Shown here one piece after another: positions 8,158 to 15,929 of a stretch of DNA of 64,000 nucleotides; positions within the stretch are counted from its first letter, which is position 1; each line of letters starts with the position of its first letter. The stretch lies in assembly GCF_900105175.1 (NCBI RefSeq), contig NZ_LT629771.1, positions 1,116,001-1,180,000 of the forward strand, in the 5' to 3' direction. The position numbers were made by a program, and so were the translations under genes. The notes under the pieces were generated by a model that saw only the letters and a list, made by a program, of their open reading frames with translations, ran no database searches and was not told the DNA's origin. The stretch comes from Jiangella sp. DSM 45060. GTDB lineage: Bacteria > Actinomycetota > Actinomycetes > Jiangellales > Jiangellaceae.

Positions 8158-9134
8158 GCGGCACCTCCGTCGGCCCACACGTCGGTGAACGCCTCGGCGA
8201 GGTCGGCCGGCGGCGCGGCCTTGGCGCTGGCGATCGCGGCCTCCACCAGGGTGGCGGCGCGGTCCTCGGCGGCGCGGATCTCGTCGTCGCTCGTGCCGGC
8301 GGCGCGCAGCCCGGCCGCCGACACCGTCAGCGGATCGCGTTCCAGCCACCGCTCCAGCTCGCCCTCGGGCCGGTACGTCGCCGGGTCGGTGCGGCTGTGG
8401 CCGTAGTGCCGGTAGGTCCGCGCCTCGAGGACCGTGGGTCCGTCGCCCGCGCGGGCCCGCTCCGCCGCGCGGGCGACGGCGTCTCGCACGGCCACCACGT
8501 CGTTGCCGTCGACGACCTCGGCCGGCAGCCCGTAGGACGGGGCGCGGCTCGCCGCCGGGTGCTCGGCCGCCGTGACCGAGGCGATCGGCGTGTACTCCAT
8601 GTAGAAGTTGTTCTCGCAGACGAACAGGACCGGCAGCCGCCACACCGCGGCGAGGTTCAGCGCCTCGTGGAACGCGCCGATGTTCGTGGCGCCGTCGCCG
8701 AAGAACGCGACCGCGACCTCGTCGGTGCCGCGCAGCCGGGCCGACCACGCGGCGCCGGCGGCCATCGGCAGGTGCGCGCCGACGATCGCGTACGAGCCGA
8801 GCATGCCGGTCGCGGCCTTCGTCAGGTGCATCGAGCCGCCCTTGCCCTTGTTCAGGCCGGTCGCGCGCTGCATCAGCTCGGCCAGGCACTCCTCGGGCGT
8901 GGCGCCCCAGGCGATGGCGTGGTGGTGGCCGCGGTAGGTGGCGAACGCGTGGTCGCCGTCACGAAGCGCCGCGCGGGCTCCGACGGCGACCGCCTCGTGC
9001 CCGGCCGCCAGGTGCGTCGTCCCCTTGACCAGCCCGGACATGAACAGGTCGTGGGCCGCCTTCTCCGTGCGGCGAATCACCGCCATGGTCTCGTGCAGCG
9101 CGAGCAGGCCCGTCGCCGTCCTCGTGTCCGTCAT
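8145..9134 (-). CDS. 2-oxoacid dehydrogenase E1 component, alpha subunit (TPP-dependent)
   Basis: 329 residues. The TPP/Mg motif is FFGDGATNIGAFHEALN...FVCENN (about residues 150-185). YRGHHHAIAWG, GKGGSMHL and the RYRHYGHS-like loop ARTYRHYGHSRTDPATYR near residue 265 are hallmarks of E1 alpha. Closest by feel to the acetoin/pyruvate dehydrogenase type rather than branched-chain E1. It overlaps the M24 gene by 4 bp (ATGA) and the E1 beta gene by 13 bp, so the alpha/beta tetramer is made from coupled cistrons. Confidence 0.94.
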   Translation of the reverse strand: MTDTRTATGLLALHETMAVIRRTEKAAHDLFMSGLVKGTTHLAAGHEAVAVGARAALRDGDHAFATYRGHHHAIAWGATPEECLAELMQRATGLNKGKGGSMHLTKAATGMLGSYAIVGAHLPMAAGAAWSARLRGTDEVAVAFFGDGATNIGAFHEALNLAAVWRLPVLFVCENNFYMEYTPIASVTAAEHPAASRAPSYGLPAEVVDGNDVVAVRDAVARAAERARAGDGPTVLEARTYRHYGHSRTDPATYRPEGELERWLERDPLTVSAAGLRAAGTSDDEIRAAEDRAATLVEAAIASAKAAPPADLAEAFTDVWADGGAAWRT

Positions 9135-10444
9135 GGGGCCACCCTGGCGCCGGTGTTGAGGTGCGACTGCGACTCGCGCAGCGAGTTCAGCTCCCCGCCG
9201 ACCGTCCAGTACTTGCGGCCGGCGACCAGCAGCTCCTCGGCCGGGAACTTGGTGATGACCTCGCAGCCGTCGGCCGTCACCACGACCTCCTCCTCGATCC
9301 GCGCGGCCGACCAGCCGTCGGTCGCCGGCCAGTACGTCTCGAGCGCGAAGACCATCCCTTCCTCCAGCACCTCCGGGTGCTCCAGCGACACCAGCCTGGA
9401 GAAGATCGGCTTCTCCCAGATGGACAGCCCGACGCCGTGGCCGTACTGCAGCGCGAACGCCGCCTCCTCGTCGGGGAAGCCGAACTCGTCGGCCCGCGGC
9501 CACAGCGACACGATGTCCGCCGTCGTCGCGCCCGGCCGGACCGCGGCGATGGCGTTGTCGATGTACTCGCGGCAGCGGGTGTACGCGTCGCGCTGGGCCG
9601 GCGACGCGCTGCCGACGGCGAACGTGCGGTAGTAGCAGGTGCGATAGCCGTTGTAGCTGTGCAGGATGTCGAAGAACGCGGGGTCGCCGGGACGCACGAT
9701 GCGGTCGCTGTAGACGTGCGGATGCGGCGAGCAGCGTTCGCCGGAGATCGCGTTGACTCCTTCGACGTACTCGCTGCCGAGGTCGTAGAGGACCTTGCTG
9801 ACGACGCCGACGCACTCGTTCTCGCGCACGCCCGGGCGCAGGAACCCGTACAGCTCCTCGTACGCGGCGTCGACCATCGAGGCGGCGTGCGCCAGCAGCG
9901 CGATCTCGTCCGCCGTCTTGATGCGCCGCGCCTCCAGGAACACCTGCTGCCCGTCGACGACGTCGAGGCCGTGGTCCTTCAGCGCGGCCAGCACCGGCAT
10001 CTCGGCGACGTCGATGCCGACGGGGGCGTCCTGCAGGCCGTGCTCGGCCAGCACCCGGGCGATCTTGCCGGCGACGTCGTCGGCGATGCCGGCGCCGGGG
10101 TGGAACGCGCCGCGCAGCGTCGAGATGCCCGCGCGGGCGCGGTTGGCGCCGTCCAGCCACGGGTTGTACAGCTGGTGGTGCCGGGCGGCCGAGCCGAAGT
10201 CCCAGACCACCGGCTCGCCGCCCCGCGGGAGCAGTGCGAACCTGATCAGCTTGTCGATCGCCCACGTCCCGATGTGCGTCGACGTCATGTACCGGATGTT
10301 GGCGAAGTCGAAGGCCAGCAGTGCGCCGAGGTCGGAGCGCTCCAGCGCCCCGCGGAGCCGGTCGAGCCGTTCGCGGCGCAGCCGGTCGAGGTCGATGCGG
10401 GTCTCCCAGTCGACCGCGTTGGGTCCGTAGGTGCGTATCGGCAT
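9131..10444 (-). CDS. M24 (creatinase/Xaa-Pro dipeptidase-fold) protein
   Basis: 437 residues: an N-terminal creatinase-type domain (to about residue 165) and a C-terminal pita-bread domain. The motifs FFDILHSYNGYRTCYYRTF, QYGHGVGLSIWE, FALETYW and ARIEEEVVVT align with the five metal ligands D, D, H, E, E. The second Asp, normally in SDxTRT, is replaced by Cys/Tyr. That suggests a non-canonical metal site or a metal-free hydrolase like creatinase. The ATG at 10444 is preferred; a GTG 33 nt upstream lies too close to the divergent promoter. First gene of the catabolic operon. Confidence 0.82.
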   Translation of the reverse strand: MPIRTYGPNAVDWETRIDLDRLRRERLDRLRGALERSDLGALLAFDFANIRYMTSTHIGTWAIDKLIRFALLPRGGEPVVWDFGSAARHHQLYNPWLDGANRARAGISTLRGAFHPGAGIADDVAGKIARVLAEHGLQDAPVGIDVAEMPVLAALKDHGLDVVDGQQVFLEARRIKTADEIALLAHAASMVDAAYEELYGFLRPGVRENECVGVVSKVLYDLGSEYVEGVNAISGERCSPHPHVYSDRIVRPGDPAFFDILHSYNGYRTCYYRTFAVGSASPAQRDAYTRCREYIDNAIAAVRPGATTADIVSLWPRADEFGFPDEEAAFALQYGHGVGLSIWEKPIFSRLVSLEHPEVLEEGMVFALETYWPATDGWSAARIEEEVVVTADGCEVITKFPAEELLVAGRKYWTVGGELNSLRESQSHLNTGARVAP

Positions 10445-10521
10445 CGCGGCGGCACCCCACTTCGTGTTCAGTGTCACTTATCATCTGAGTGAAGCGGAGC
10501 CGGGCGCGGACGTCAACCCGC

Positions 10522-10527
10522 TAAAAT
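10522..10527 (+). promoter_or_regulatory. -10 box of the XRE-cupin regulator gene
   Basis: TAAAAT is 8 nt before the ATG at 10536, with no ribosome-binding site between, which indicates a near-leaderless mRNA. No good -35 is seen. The 91-bp intergenic region shared with the M24 operon contains AT-richer sequence around 10470-10490 and is where the regulator is expected to bind. Confidence 0.45.
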
Positions 10528-10535
10528 GCACAGTC

Positions 10536-11177
10536 ATGCTGAACGAAACGCCCCCGATCGGTGAGCGGCTCCGCCACGAACGGCTGCGCAAGGGGATCAG
10601 CGCTCGTGCGCTGGCCCGCGAGATCGGGGTGTCGGCGAGCCTGATCTCGCAGATCGAGACCGAGAAGAGCCAACCGTCGGTGAGCACGCTTTACGCGATC
10701 ACGACGGCGCTCGGGATCTCGGTCGAGGACATCTTCGGCCCGGTGGGCGGCGACGGGGCGGCCGCGGCGCCGGACGTGCCGGCGTCCGTGCCCGAGACGA
10801 TCAGTGGCCTGCAGGTGCTGGGCGCGGCCCGCCGCCGCATCGGGCCGGTCGTGCGGGCGGCCGAGCGGGAGGTGCTGACGCTGGACTCCGGCGTCACCTG
10901 GGAACTGCTCGGCCAGGTCCCCGAGGTGCACACCGACTTCCTGCGCATCACCTACCAGCCGGGCGGCTCGTCGTCGTCGGGCGCCGGGCTGCTCATGCGG
11001 CACTCCGGCACCGAGTACGGCCACGTGCTCAGCGGCGAGCTGGTGCTGACGCTCGGGTTCGAGGAGCACCACCTGCGCGCCGGCGACTCCGTCTCGTTCG
11101 ACTCCACGACGCCGCACTCGTACCGCAACGACGGCGCCGAGCCGGCGGTCGGCATCTGGTTCGTGCTCGAACAGTGA
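10536..11177 (+). CDS. XRE-cupin transcriptional regulator
   Basis: 213 residues. An N-terminal HTH_3 (residues 8-63: [42 protein letters not shown]) is followed by a linker and a C-terminal cupin (about 140-210) with [29 protein letters not shown]. Proteins of this layout (PuuR/HipB-cupin type) sense small metabolites and usually control an adjacent catabolic operon. It is divergent from the M24-E1-amidohydrolase operon and almost certainly regulates it. No ribosome site precedes the ATG. Confidence 0.88.
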   Translation: MLNETPPIGERLRHERLRKGISARALAREIGVSASLISQIETEKSQPSVSTLYAITTALGISVEDIFGPVGGDGAAAAPDVPASVPETISGLQVLGAARRRIGPVVRAAEREVLTLDSGVTWELLGQVPEVHTDFLRITYQPGGSSSSGAGLLMRHSGTEYGHVLSGELVLTLGFEEHHLRAGDSVSFDSTTPHSYRNDGAEPAVGIWFVLEQ

Positions 11178-11245
11178 CACTGGACGCCGTCCACCCTGTG
11201 ATCGGCGTCGCTGCCGGTCCGTGACCGCGTCGGTAAGGTGCGAGC

Positions 11246-11803
11246 GTGGGCAAGGTGCATGAATCGATCACTGGCCGGCTGCGCGCGTTCATCGAGGCGC
11301 AGCACATGTTCTTCGTCGCGACGGCGCCGGCCGGGCCGGACGGCCACGTCAACGTGTCGCCGAAGGGCATCGGCGGCTCGTTCGTCGTGCTCGACGAGCA
11401 CACCGTCGCCTACCTCGACTACACCGCCAGCGGCGCCGAGACCATCGCGCACCTGCGCGAGAACGGCCGCATCACGCTGATGTTCTGCGCGTTCACCGGC
11501 CCGCCGAACGTCGTCCGGCTGCACGGCACCGGCCGCTTCGTCACCCTCTACTCGGAGGAGTTCGCGGAGTTGGCCGAGCTGTTCCCCGAGCGCCGCGGCG
11601 CCCGCGCCGTCATCGTCGTCGACGTGCACCGGGTGTCCGACTCCTGCGGCTACGGCGTGCCGTTCATGGACTACGCCGGCGAGCGCGACCTGCTGCCGCC
11701 GCACATGGAGCGCAAGGGCGCGGACGGCCGGGCCGACTACCGGCGCCGCAAGAACGCCACCAGCCTCGACGGCCTCCCCGCGTTCGACTACGACCCTGCC
11801 TAG
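11246..11803 (+). CDS. Pyridoxamine 5'-phosphate oxidase-family (FMN/F420-binding split barrel) protein
   Basis: 185 residues. GKVHESITGRLRAFIEAQHMFFVATA, NVSPKGIGGSFVVLD, YLDYTASGAETIAHLRENGR and FCAFTGPPNVVRLHG are typical of the actinobacterial PPOX-like split-barrel family. These bind flavin, F420 or haem; the substrate is unknown. The start is GTG, exactly 7 nt after a TAAGGT -10 box (11234-11239), so the mRNA is probably leaderless. Followed after 10 nt by a small membrane protein gene. Confidence 0.85.
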   Translation: MGKVHESITGRLRAFIEAQHMFFVATAPAGPDGHVNVSPKGIGGSFVVLDEHTVAYLDYTASGAETIAHLRENGRITLMFCAFTGPPNVVRLHGTGRFVTLYSEEFAELAELFPERRGARAVIVVDVHRVSDSCGYGVPFMDYAGERDLLPPHMERKGADGRADYRRRKNATSLDGLPAFDYDPA

Positions 11804-11813
11804 CGACGCGGCG

Positions 11814-12236
11814 ATGAACGGCGGGCGGCTCGGGGTGGGCGGGGCGCTCGCCGGGCTGGCCGGCTCGTACCTGGGCCTGGTGGTGACAGTCCTCGCCATG
11901 ACCATGAACCCGCTCCTGCCGATCGCCGTCGCCGCTGCCACGCCGGTGTGGCTGGTGGGGGTGCTGGTCCTCGGGCTGCCGGCCGCTGGCTGGATCGAGC
12001 GGCGGCTGCCGCCCGATGCGTCCTTCGCCCGCCGCTACAGCGCCTACGTGCTCGCCGGGCTGGCGTCGGCCGGGCTGCTGGTGCTGCTGGTCCTGCTGGT
12101 GTTCGGGCCGGGGGCCATCGGGCGCTGGGTGGCCGCGGTCTTCGTCGTCTGCACCGTCGGCAGCGCCCTCGGCGGGCGGGCCGGCGTCGACGGCTGGCGG
12201 CGGTACGAGCGGGTCCGTGCCGCCCGGACCGGGTGA
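11814..12236 (+). CDS. Small integral membrane protein, unknown function
   Basis: 140 residues with four predicted hydrophobic segments (about 8-30, 34-57, 73-95, 99-117) separated by short charged loops (ERRLPPDASFARRYS). A positive C-terminus (WRRYERVRAARTG) suggests a cytoplasmic tail. No family is recognised. It lies 10 nt behind the PPOX gene and is likely co-transcribed. It ends 7 nt before the convergent ParE stop. Confidence 0.65.
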   Translation: MNGGRLGVGGALAGLAGSYLGLVVTVLAMTMNPLLPIAVAAATPVWLVGVLVLGLPAAGWIERRLPPDASFARRYSAYVLAGLASAGLLVLLVLLVFGPGAIGRWVAAVFVVCTVGSALGGRAGVDGWRRYERVRAARTG

Positions 12237-12243
12237 CCGCGGG

Positions 12244-12567
12244 CTACTCGCGGCCGGCGAACGACGCGGGGATGTCCCTCGACGTGTGGAGAACGCGCCA
12301 GACGTCGCCATACTCGTCGCGCTCGACGTAGAACACGAGGTACGGGAAGCCGCCGACCGGAACCGTCCGGAGACCGCGGAGGTCCAGTTCGTGGCCGTAG
12401 CGCGCGGATCCCACTCCGGGGCGGCGTCCTACGAGGTCGTGTGCGCGCTCGAGCGCGTCGACGAAGTCGGCGGCCGCCTGCTGGGCGTGCTCCTTCAGGA
12501 AGTACGAGATCGCGTCGTCGACGTCCTGCACAGCCTGTTCGCGCAGGGAGACGGGCTTGGCGCTCAC
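12244..12567 (-). CDS. parE: RelE/ParE-family toxin
   Basis: 107 residues. REQAVQDVDDAISYFLKEHAQQAAADFVDALERAHDLVGRRPGVGS is the ParE N-terminal helical hairpin, and LRTVPVGGFPYLVFYVERDEYGDVWRVLHTSRDIP is the C-terminal beta sheet. Members inhibit gyrase or cleave mRNA at the ribosome; ParE-type (gyrase) is likelier from the partner. Its GTG start overlaps the antitoxin stop (GTGA), the normal coupling. Both genes look intact. Confidence 0.87.
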   Translation of the reverse strand: MSAKPVSLREQAVQDVDDAISYFLKEHAQQAAADFVDALERAHDLVGRRPGVGSARYGHELDLRGLRTVPVGGFPYLVFYVERDEYGDVWRVLHTSRDIPASFAGRE

Positions 12568-12803
12568 TCCTCGACCGGCGACCCGATGCGGGAGCGGAGC
12601 GCGTCGAAGTACGCGGCGTCGGCGACGCCGGCCGGCGCCGAAGCGGCGCCGTCGAGCACGAGCGCTCGTAGCCGCTGCTGGTCCTGGTCGCGACGGATCA
12701 GGTCGCGCACGTACTCGCTGCTGGTGCCGTAGCCGCGCTCCGTGACCTGCTGTTCGACGAACGCCTTGAGCGTTTCGGGAAGCGAGATGTTCATGGTGCT
12801 CAC
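12564..12803 (-). CDS. parD: ParD-like (CC2985-type) antitoxin
   Basis: 79 residues from GTG 12803. MNISLPETLKAFVEQQVTERGYGTSSEYVRDLIRRD is a ribbon-helix-helix DNA-binding domain, and the LRSRI tail binds the toxin. The GTG is 7 nt after TATCCT and fits a leaderless message; the ATG three codons later (12794) is the alternative. Together with the downstream toxin this is a type II ParDE module, autoregulated through the palindrome at 12824-12840. Confidence 0.85.
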   Translation of the reverse strand: MSTMNISLPETLKAFVEQQVTERGYGTSSEYVRDLIRRDQDQQRLRALVLDGAASAPAGVADAAYFDALRSRIGSPVEE

Positions 12804-12809
12804 GGCGGC

Positions 12810-12840
12810 AGGATAGCCCGCCGATGGCAAGAATTGCCAT
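12810..12840 (-). promoter_or_regulatory. parDE promoter and operator
   Basis: On the minus strand a TATCCT -10 (12815-12810) ends 7 nt before the GTG start. A perfect palindrome ATGGCAA-GAA-TTGCCAT (12824-12840) covers the -35 position. It is the expected ribbon-helix-helix binding site for the ParD/ParE complex. Confidence 0.65.
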
Positions 12841-12860
12841 GCTGGCTCGCCGACCCAGAG

Positions 12861-13328
12861 TCAGGGCCATGCGTCGACGTCGCCGAAGTGGACGTGGATG
12901 CGGGCGGCGGGGAGCGGCGGAGCGCGCTCGCCGAGGACGGAGCGGACGGTCTCGTACGCCGCCCGCCGGACGGACTCGGCGAGCGGGTGGACGGGTTCCG
13001 GGTAGCGCACGGCGACGGTGACCATCAGCGACGCGAGGACGTCGTCGTCGAGGTCGAGCCGGACGTGGGTGGCCTGCACGCCGTCGATGCCGTCGACGGC
13101 GTGCTGGAGATGGCTGGTGACCACCTGGTCGCTGACGTGGAAGACGCCGGCGCCGTCGTGGGCGCGCACCGGCCGGGAGCGGCGGGTGGCGGTGAGGACG
13201 GACTGCAGGATCCGCCGCGACGCCGTCGTCCAGCCGTGGTCGGTGTAGCCGCGCAGCGCGGAGGCGGCACGGTCGACCACGGCGGTGCCGAGGTCGTGGT
13301 CGTCGCCGGAGCCGGGCGTCAGCGCCAT
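12861..13328 (-). CDS. Asp23-like protein coupled to an ECF sigma factor
   Basis: 155 residues with no strong signature. DLDDDVLASLMVTVAVRYPEPV...LAESVRRAAYETVRSVLG resembles the beta-alpha core of the Asp23/Gls24 (alkaline shock) domain, and IHVHFGDVDAW ends it like other actinobacterial Asp23-like proteins. The start overlaps the sigma factor stop by 10 bp, so the two are co-translated. It may modulate the sigma factor or belong to the envelope complex encoded divergently. Confidence 0.6.
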   Translation of the reverse strand: MALTPGSGDDHDLGTAVVDRAASALRGYTDHGWTTASRRILQSVLTATRRSRPVRAHDGAGVFHVSDQVVTSHLQHAVDGIDGVQATHVRLDLDDDVLASLMVTVAVRYPEPVHPLAESVRRAAYETVRSVLGERAPPLPAARIHVHFGDVDAWP

Positions 13329-13915
13329 GCGGCCAGCCTTTCCGCGAGCCGTCGCCGGGCCCGGTGCAGCAGCCCGCGGACGACGTCGCGGGAGGTGTGC
13401 ATGATCTCGGCGATCTCGTCGTAGCTGAGCTCGTCGACCTCGCGCAGCAGCCAGGCCACCCGCTGCGGCTCGGGCAGGCCGGCCAGCGCGTCGTCGAGCG
13501 CGGCCACCAGCTCGTTCTCGATGATGCCGTGGGCGGGGTCGTCGCCTGTGGCGGTCTGCGCCAGGTGCTGGTCGGCCTCCAGCGGCACGGGCCGGCGCTT
13601 GCGTCGTACGTTGTGCGCCTTGTTGAGGGTGAGCCGCAGCAGCCAGCTGCGCAGCGCCGCCGCGCCGCGGAAGTCGGCCAGGTGCCGCCACGCCGCCAGC
13701 AGCGCGTCCTGCACCGCCTCCTCGGCGTCGCCGTCGTCGAGGAGCACGCGGCGGGCGAGCCGGTACATGACCGGGCCGTGCCGCCGCGCGATGACGCCGA
13801 AGGCGACCCGGTCGCCGAGTCCCGCGCGGCGGGCCAGGACCAGGTCGTCCAACTGCTCCGGCAGCCCGGACCCCTCGCTCACACCGGGACCCATGACCGG
13901 AATGTCCGAAAACAT
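13319..13915 (-). CDS. ECF-type RNA polymerase sigma factor
   Basis: 198 residues. Region 2 is DRVAFGVIARRHGPVMYRLARRVLLDDGDAEEAVQDALLAAWRHL (about 35-80) and region 4 is LPEPQRVAWLLREVDELSYDEIAEIMHTSRDVVRGLLHRARRRL (about 148-190). No anti-sigma factor is adjacent; instead an Asp23-like gene is coupled. It is divergent from the Asp23/AmaP operon, which it probably transcribes. ATG 13915 is chosen; an in-frame ATG at 13894 is an alternative start. Confidence 0.92.
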   Translation of the reverse strand: MFSDIPVMGPGVSEGSGLPEQLDDLVLARRAGLGDRVAFGVIARRHGPVMYRLARRVLLDDGDAEEAVQDALLAAWRHLADFRGAAALRSWLLRLTLNKAHNVRRKRRPVPLEADQHLAQTATGDDPAHGIIENELVAALDDALAGLPEPQRVAWLLREVDELSYDEIAEIMHTSRDVVRGLLHRARRRLAERLAAWR

Positions 13916-13992
13916 GCGTGACGACCGTTCGGTAGCGCGTGTCTAACGACTGTCAGCCGCGCGAGCGGCCAGTGATCAGGGGGAGGCCAGCG

Positions 13993-14526
13993 ATGACCAC
14001 GGACGGACCGAACACGCCGGCGACGGGGAGCGGGGGCGGGGCGGCGACGAGCGGGGGATCGGCCGCGACCGGCGCGGCCACGGCGGCGACGGCGGCGATG
14101 CGCGAACAGCGGCAGGACCCGGGGCAGGGTCCACTGGTGACGGAGATGGGCCGGACCACCATCGCCGACAACGTCGTGTCGAAGATCGCCGGGATCTCCG
14201 CGCGCGAGGTCGCGGGCGTGCACGACCTCGGTGGCGGGGCCGCCCGGATGGTCGGGGCCATCCGGGAACGGATCCCGGGCTCGCGCACGAACCTCCAGCA
14301 GGGCGTCTCGGTCGAGGTGGGCGAGCGGCAGGCGGCCGTCGACATCGACATCGTGGCCGAGTACGGGGTGTCCGTCGTGGACCTCTCGACCGGCATCCGG
14401 CGCAACGTGATCGCCGCGGTGGAGCGGATGACCGGGCTCGAGGTCACCGAGGTGAACGTCACCGTCAACGACGTCTACCTCGAGGGCGAGGACGACGGGG
14501 AACAGCGCGAGAGCCGGGTCGAATGA
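13993..14526 (+). CDS. Asp23/Gls24 family envelope stress response protein
   Basis: 177 residues. After a Gly/Ala/Thr-rich N-terminal 45 residues comes the Asp23 domain: TTIADNVVSKIAGISAREVAGVHDLGG, VGERQAAVDIDIVAEYGVSVVDLSTGIRRNVIAAVERMTGLEVTEVNVTVNDV. The ATG has a strong GGGGGAGG site 6-7 nt upstream. Asp23 proteins form an abundant membrane-associated layer anchored by AmaP. First gene of a five-gene operon with overlapping stops and starts. Confidence 0.93.
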   Translation: MTTDGPNTPATGSGGGAATSGGSAATGAATAATAAMREQRQDPGQGPLVTEMGRTTIADNVVSKIAGISAREVAGVHDLGGGAARMVGAIRERIPGSRTNLQQGVSVEVGERQAAVDIDIVAEYGVSVVDLSTGIRRNVIAAVERMTGLEVTEVNVTVNDVYLEGEDDGEQRESRVE

Positions 14527-14858
14527 TCTCGATGGAGCGGCTGACGGCGGACGCCGACCCGGCCGAGATCGTCGCGGCGGCGGTGGGCGCGGTGCCGGGC
14601 GTGGCGGGGCTCTACGGCGGGCTGTTCGGCGAGGTCGCGACGCACCTCGCTGGGCGGCGGGTGCCCGGCGTCCGCATCGACGACGGCGGCAACGCCGAGG
14701 TGCACGTGGTCGTCCACTGGGGTCAGCCGGTGCCGGCGACGGCGTACGCCGTCCGGCGGGCGGTGGCGCGGCTGGTGCCCGGCGAGGTGCACGTGGTGGT
14801 CGACGACGTCGCCGGGCCGGCGGAGCCCGGGCCGGCCGGTCGCGGGGGTGGCGCATGA
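14523..14858 (+). CDS. Short Asp23-like protein
   Basis: 111 residues. VAAAVGAVPGVAGLYGGLFGEVATHL, VRIDDGGNAEVHVVVHWGQPVPATAYAVRRAVARLVPGEVHVVVDDV follows the Asp23 pattern (strand-strand-helix-strand) but is shorter and lacks the conserved N-terminal helix sequence. It overlaps the preceding and the following gene by 4 bp each. Probably a second subunit of the envelope complex. Confidence 0.75.
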   Translation: MISMERLTADADPAEIVAAAVGAVPGVAGLYGGLFGEVATHLAGRRVPGVRIDDGGNAEVHVVVHWGQPVPATAYAVRRAVARLVPGEVHVVVDDVAGPAEPGPAGRGGGA

Positions 14859-15034
14859 ACACGGTGACCGTCGGCCTGTTCACCGGCCTGCTGCTCGGGG
14901 TGGCCGCGGCGGCGGGCGGCTTCTGGGGGTTCGTCGTCGCGGTGCTGCTCGGGCTGCTGGGCGCGGCCGTGGCCGGCCAGGTCTCCGGCGAGTTGGACGT
15001 CACCGCGGTCCTGCGCGGCCGGGACCGGGAGTGA
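14855..15034 (+). CDS. DUF2273-type small membrane protein
   Basis: 59 residues starting MNTVTVGLFTGLLLGVAAAA. Two hydrophobic helices (about residues 5-20 and 23-41) with a short glycine turn are followed by SGELDVTAVLRGRDRE. The family is regularly placed between Asp23 and AmaP genes in actinobacteria. The start overlaps the previous stop by 4 bp, and the next gene begins 1 nt after its stop. Function is presumed structural in the membrane. Confidence 0.8.
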   Translation: MNTVTVGLFTGLLLGVAAAAGGFWGFVVAVLLGLLGAAVAGQVSGELDVTAVLRGRDRE

Positions 15035-15035
15035 C

Positions 15036-15929
15036 GTGACCACGGGGGTGCAGGCGGCGGAGGCCGACGCCCGCGGCCGGCTCGTCATCCACGAGCGCGT
15101 GGTCCGCAAGATCGCCGAGCAGGCCGCCGCGGCCGTCGCCGGGCGCACGGAGCAGGCCACGGTGTGGGAGCGCCTCGGCCGCCGGCGGCTGCCACACGCC
15201 TCGGCCCGGGTGCTGGGCCGGCATGTCCGCGTCGAGGTCGAGGTCAGCGCGCCGGGGGGTCGCGCGCTGCCCGACCTCGCCGCCACCGTCCGCGACGCCA
15301 TCGCCCGCGAGGTCGGCGAGCTCACCGGGCTCACCGTCGACCGCGTGGACGTGCGGGTGGCGGCGGTCGCGCCGTACCGGCCGCCGCCGGAGGCCGAGCC
15401 GCTGCCGGCGGCGGGCCGGCCGGCCGCGCCCGGGATCGCTCGCAAGGCCGGGCTGCTGGTGGCGCTGCTCCTCGTCGCGCTGGGCGTCGCCGGCCTCTAC
15501 GACGCGCTGGTGCAGGGCGACGTCGTCGACGGGCGGAAGCTGGTCGAGCCGTTGCTGGAGTGGCTGGACGGGCTGGAGCCGCAGGACTGGATGGTGCCCG
15601 CCGGCATCGCCGTCGCGCTGGCCGGCCTGGCGCTCGTCCTGGCCGCACTCTGGCCGCGGCCGCGCCGGTCGCTGCCCGTCGCGGCGCGGACCGGCGTGTT
15701 CGCCACGCGCGGCGCGGTCGAGGAGCTGACGGTCGACAGCGCGGCCGGTCATGGCGGGGTCCTCGACGCGAGCGCGCGGGCGCGCCGGCGGGGCGTCCGC
15801 GTCCGGGTGCTCACGGACGGCGAGCCCGAGACGCCCGCCGAGGTGCGGCAGGGCGTGACCGAGCGGCTGGCCCGGCTGGCCCGGACTCCGAAGGTGCGCG
15901 TGGGCGCCCGGCGGAAGGAGCGGCGGTGA
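15036..15929 (+). CDS. Asp23-like plus DUF6286 membrane protein
   Basis: 297 residues. Residues 10-110 form an Asp23-like domain (GRLVIHERVVRKIAEQAAAAV, GLTVDRVDVRVAAVAP). Two transmembrane helices follow (about 134-152 and 188-208), separated by a loop with LEWLDGLEPQDW. The C-terminal RTGVFATRGAVEELTVDSA and DTPAEVRQGVTERL-like part matches actinobacterial DUF6286 proteins. GTG start, 1 nt after the DUF2273 stop. Likely a membrane-anchored member of the stress complex. Confidence 0.78.
   Translation: MTTGVQAAEADARGRLVIHERVVRKIAEQAAAAVAGRTEQATVWERLGRRRLPHASARVLGRHVRVEVEVSAPGGRALPDLAATVRDAIAREVGELTGLTVDRVDVRVAAVAPYRPPPEAEPLPAAGRPAAPGIARKAGLLVALLLVALGVAGLYDALVQGDVVDGRKLVEPLLEWLDGLEPQDWMVPAGIAVALAGLALVLAALWPRPRRSLPVAARTGVFATRGAVEELTVDSAAGHGGVLDASARARRRGVRVRVLTDGEPETPAEVRQGVTERLARLARTPKVRVGARRKERR

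Noticed and set aside
5425-8406. A ~990-codon plus-strand open frame across the catabolic operon
   Set aside because: It is antisense to E1 beta, amidohydrolase and bicupin genes, has Arg/Gly/Pro/His-rich low-complexity translation and no domain; long open antisense frames are expected at this GC content.
10444-10477. GTG at 10477 as an upstream start for the M24 protein
   Set aside because: It adds 11 residues without family character and lies next to an AT-rich stretch that probably holds the operon promoter.
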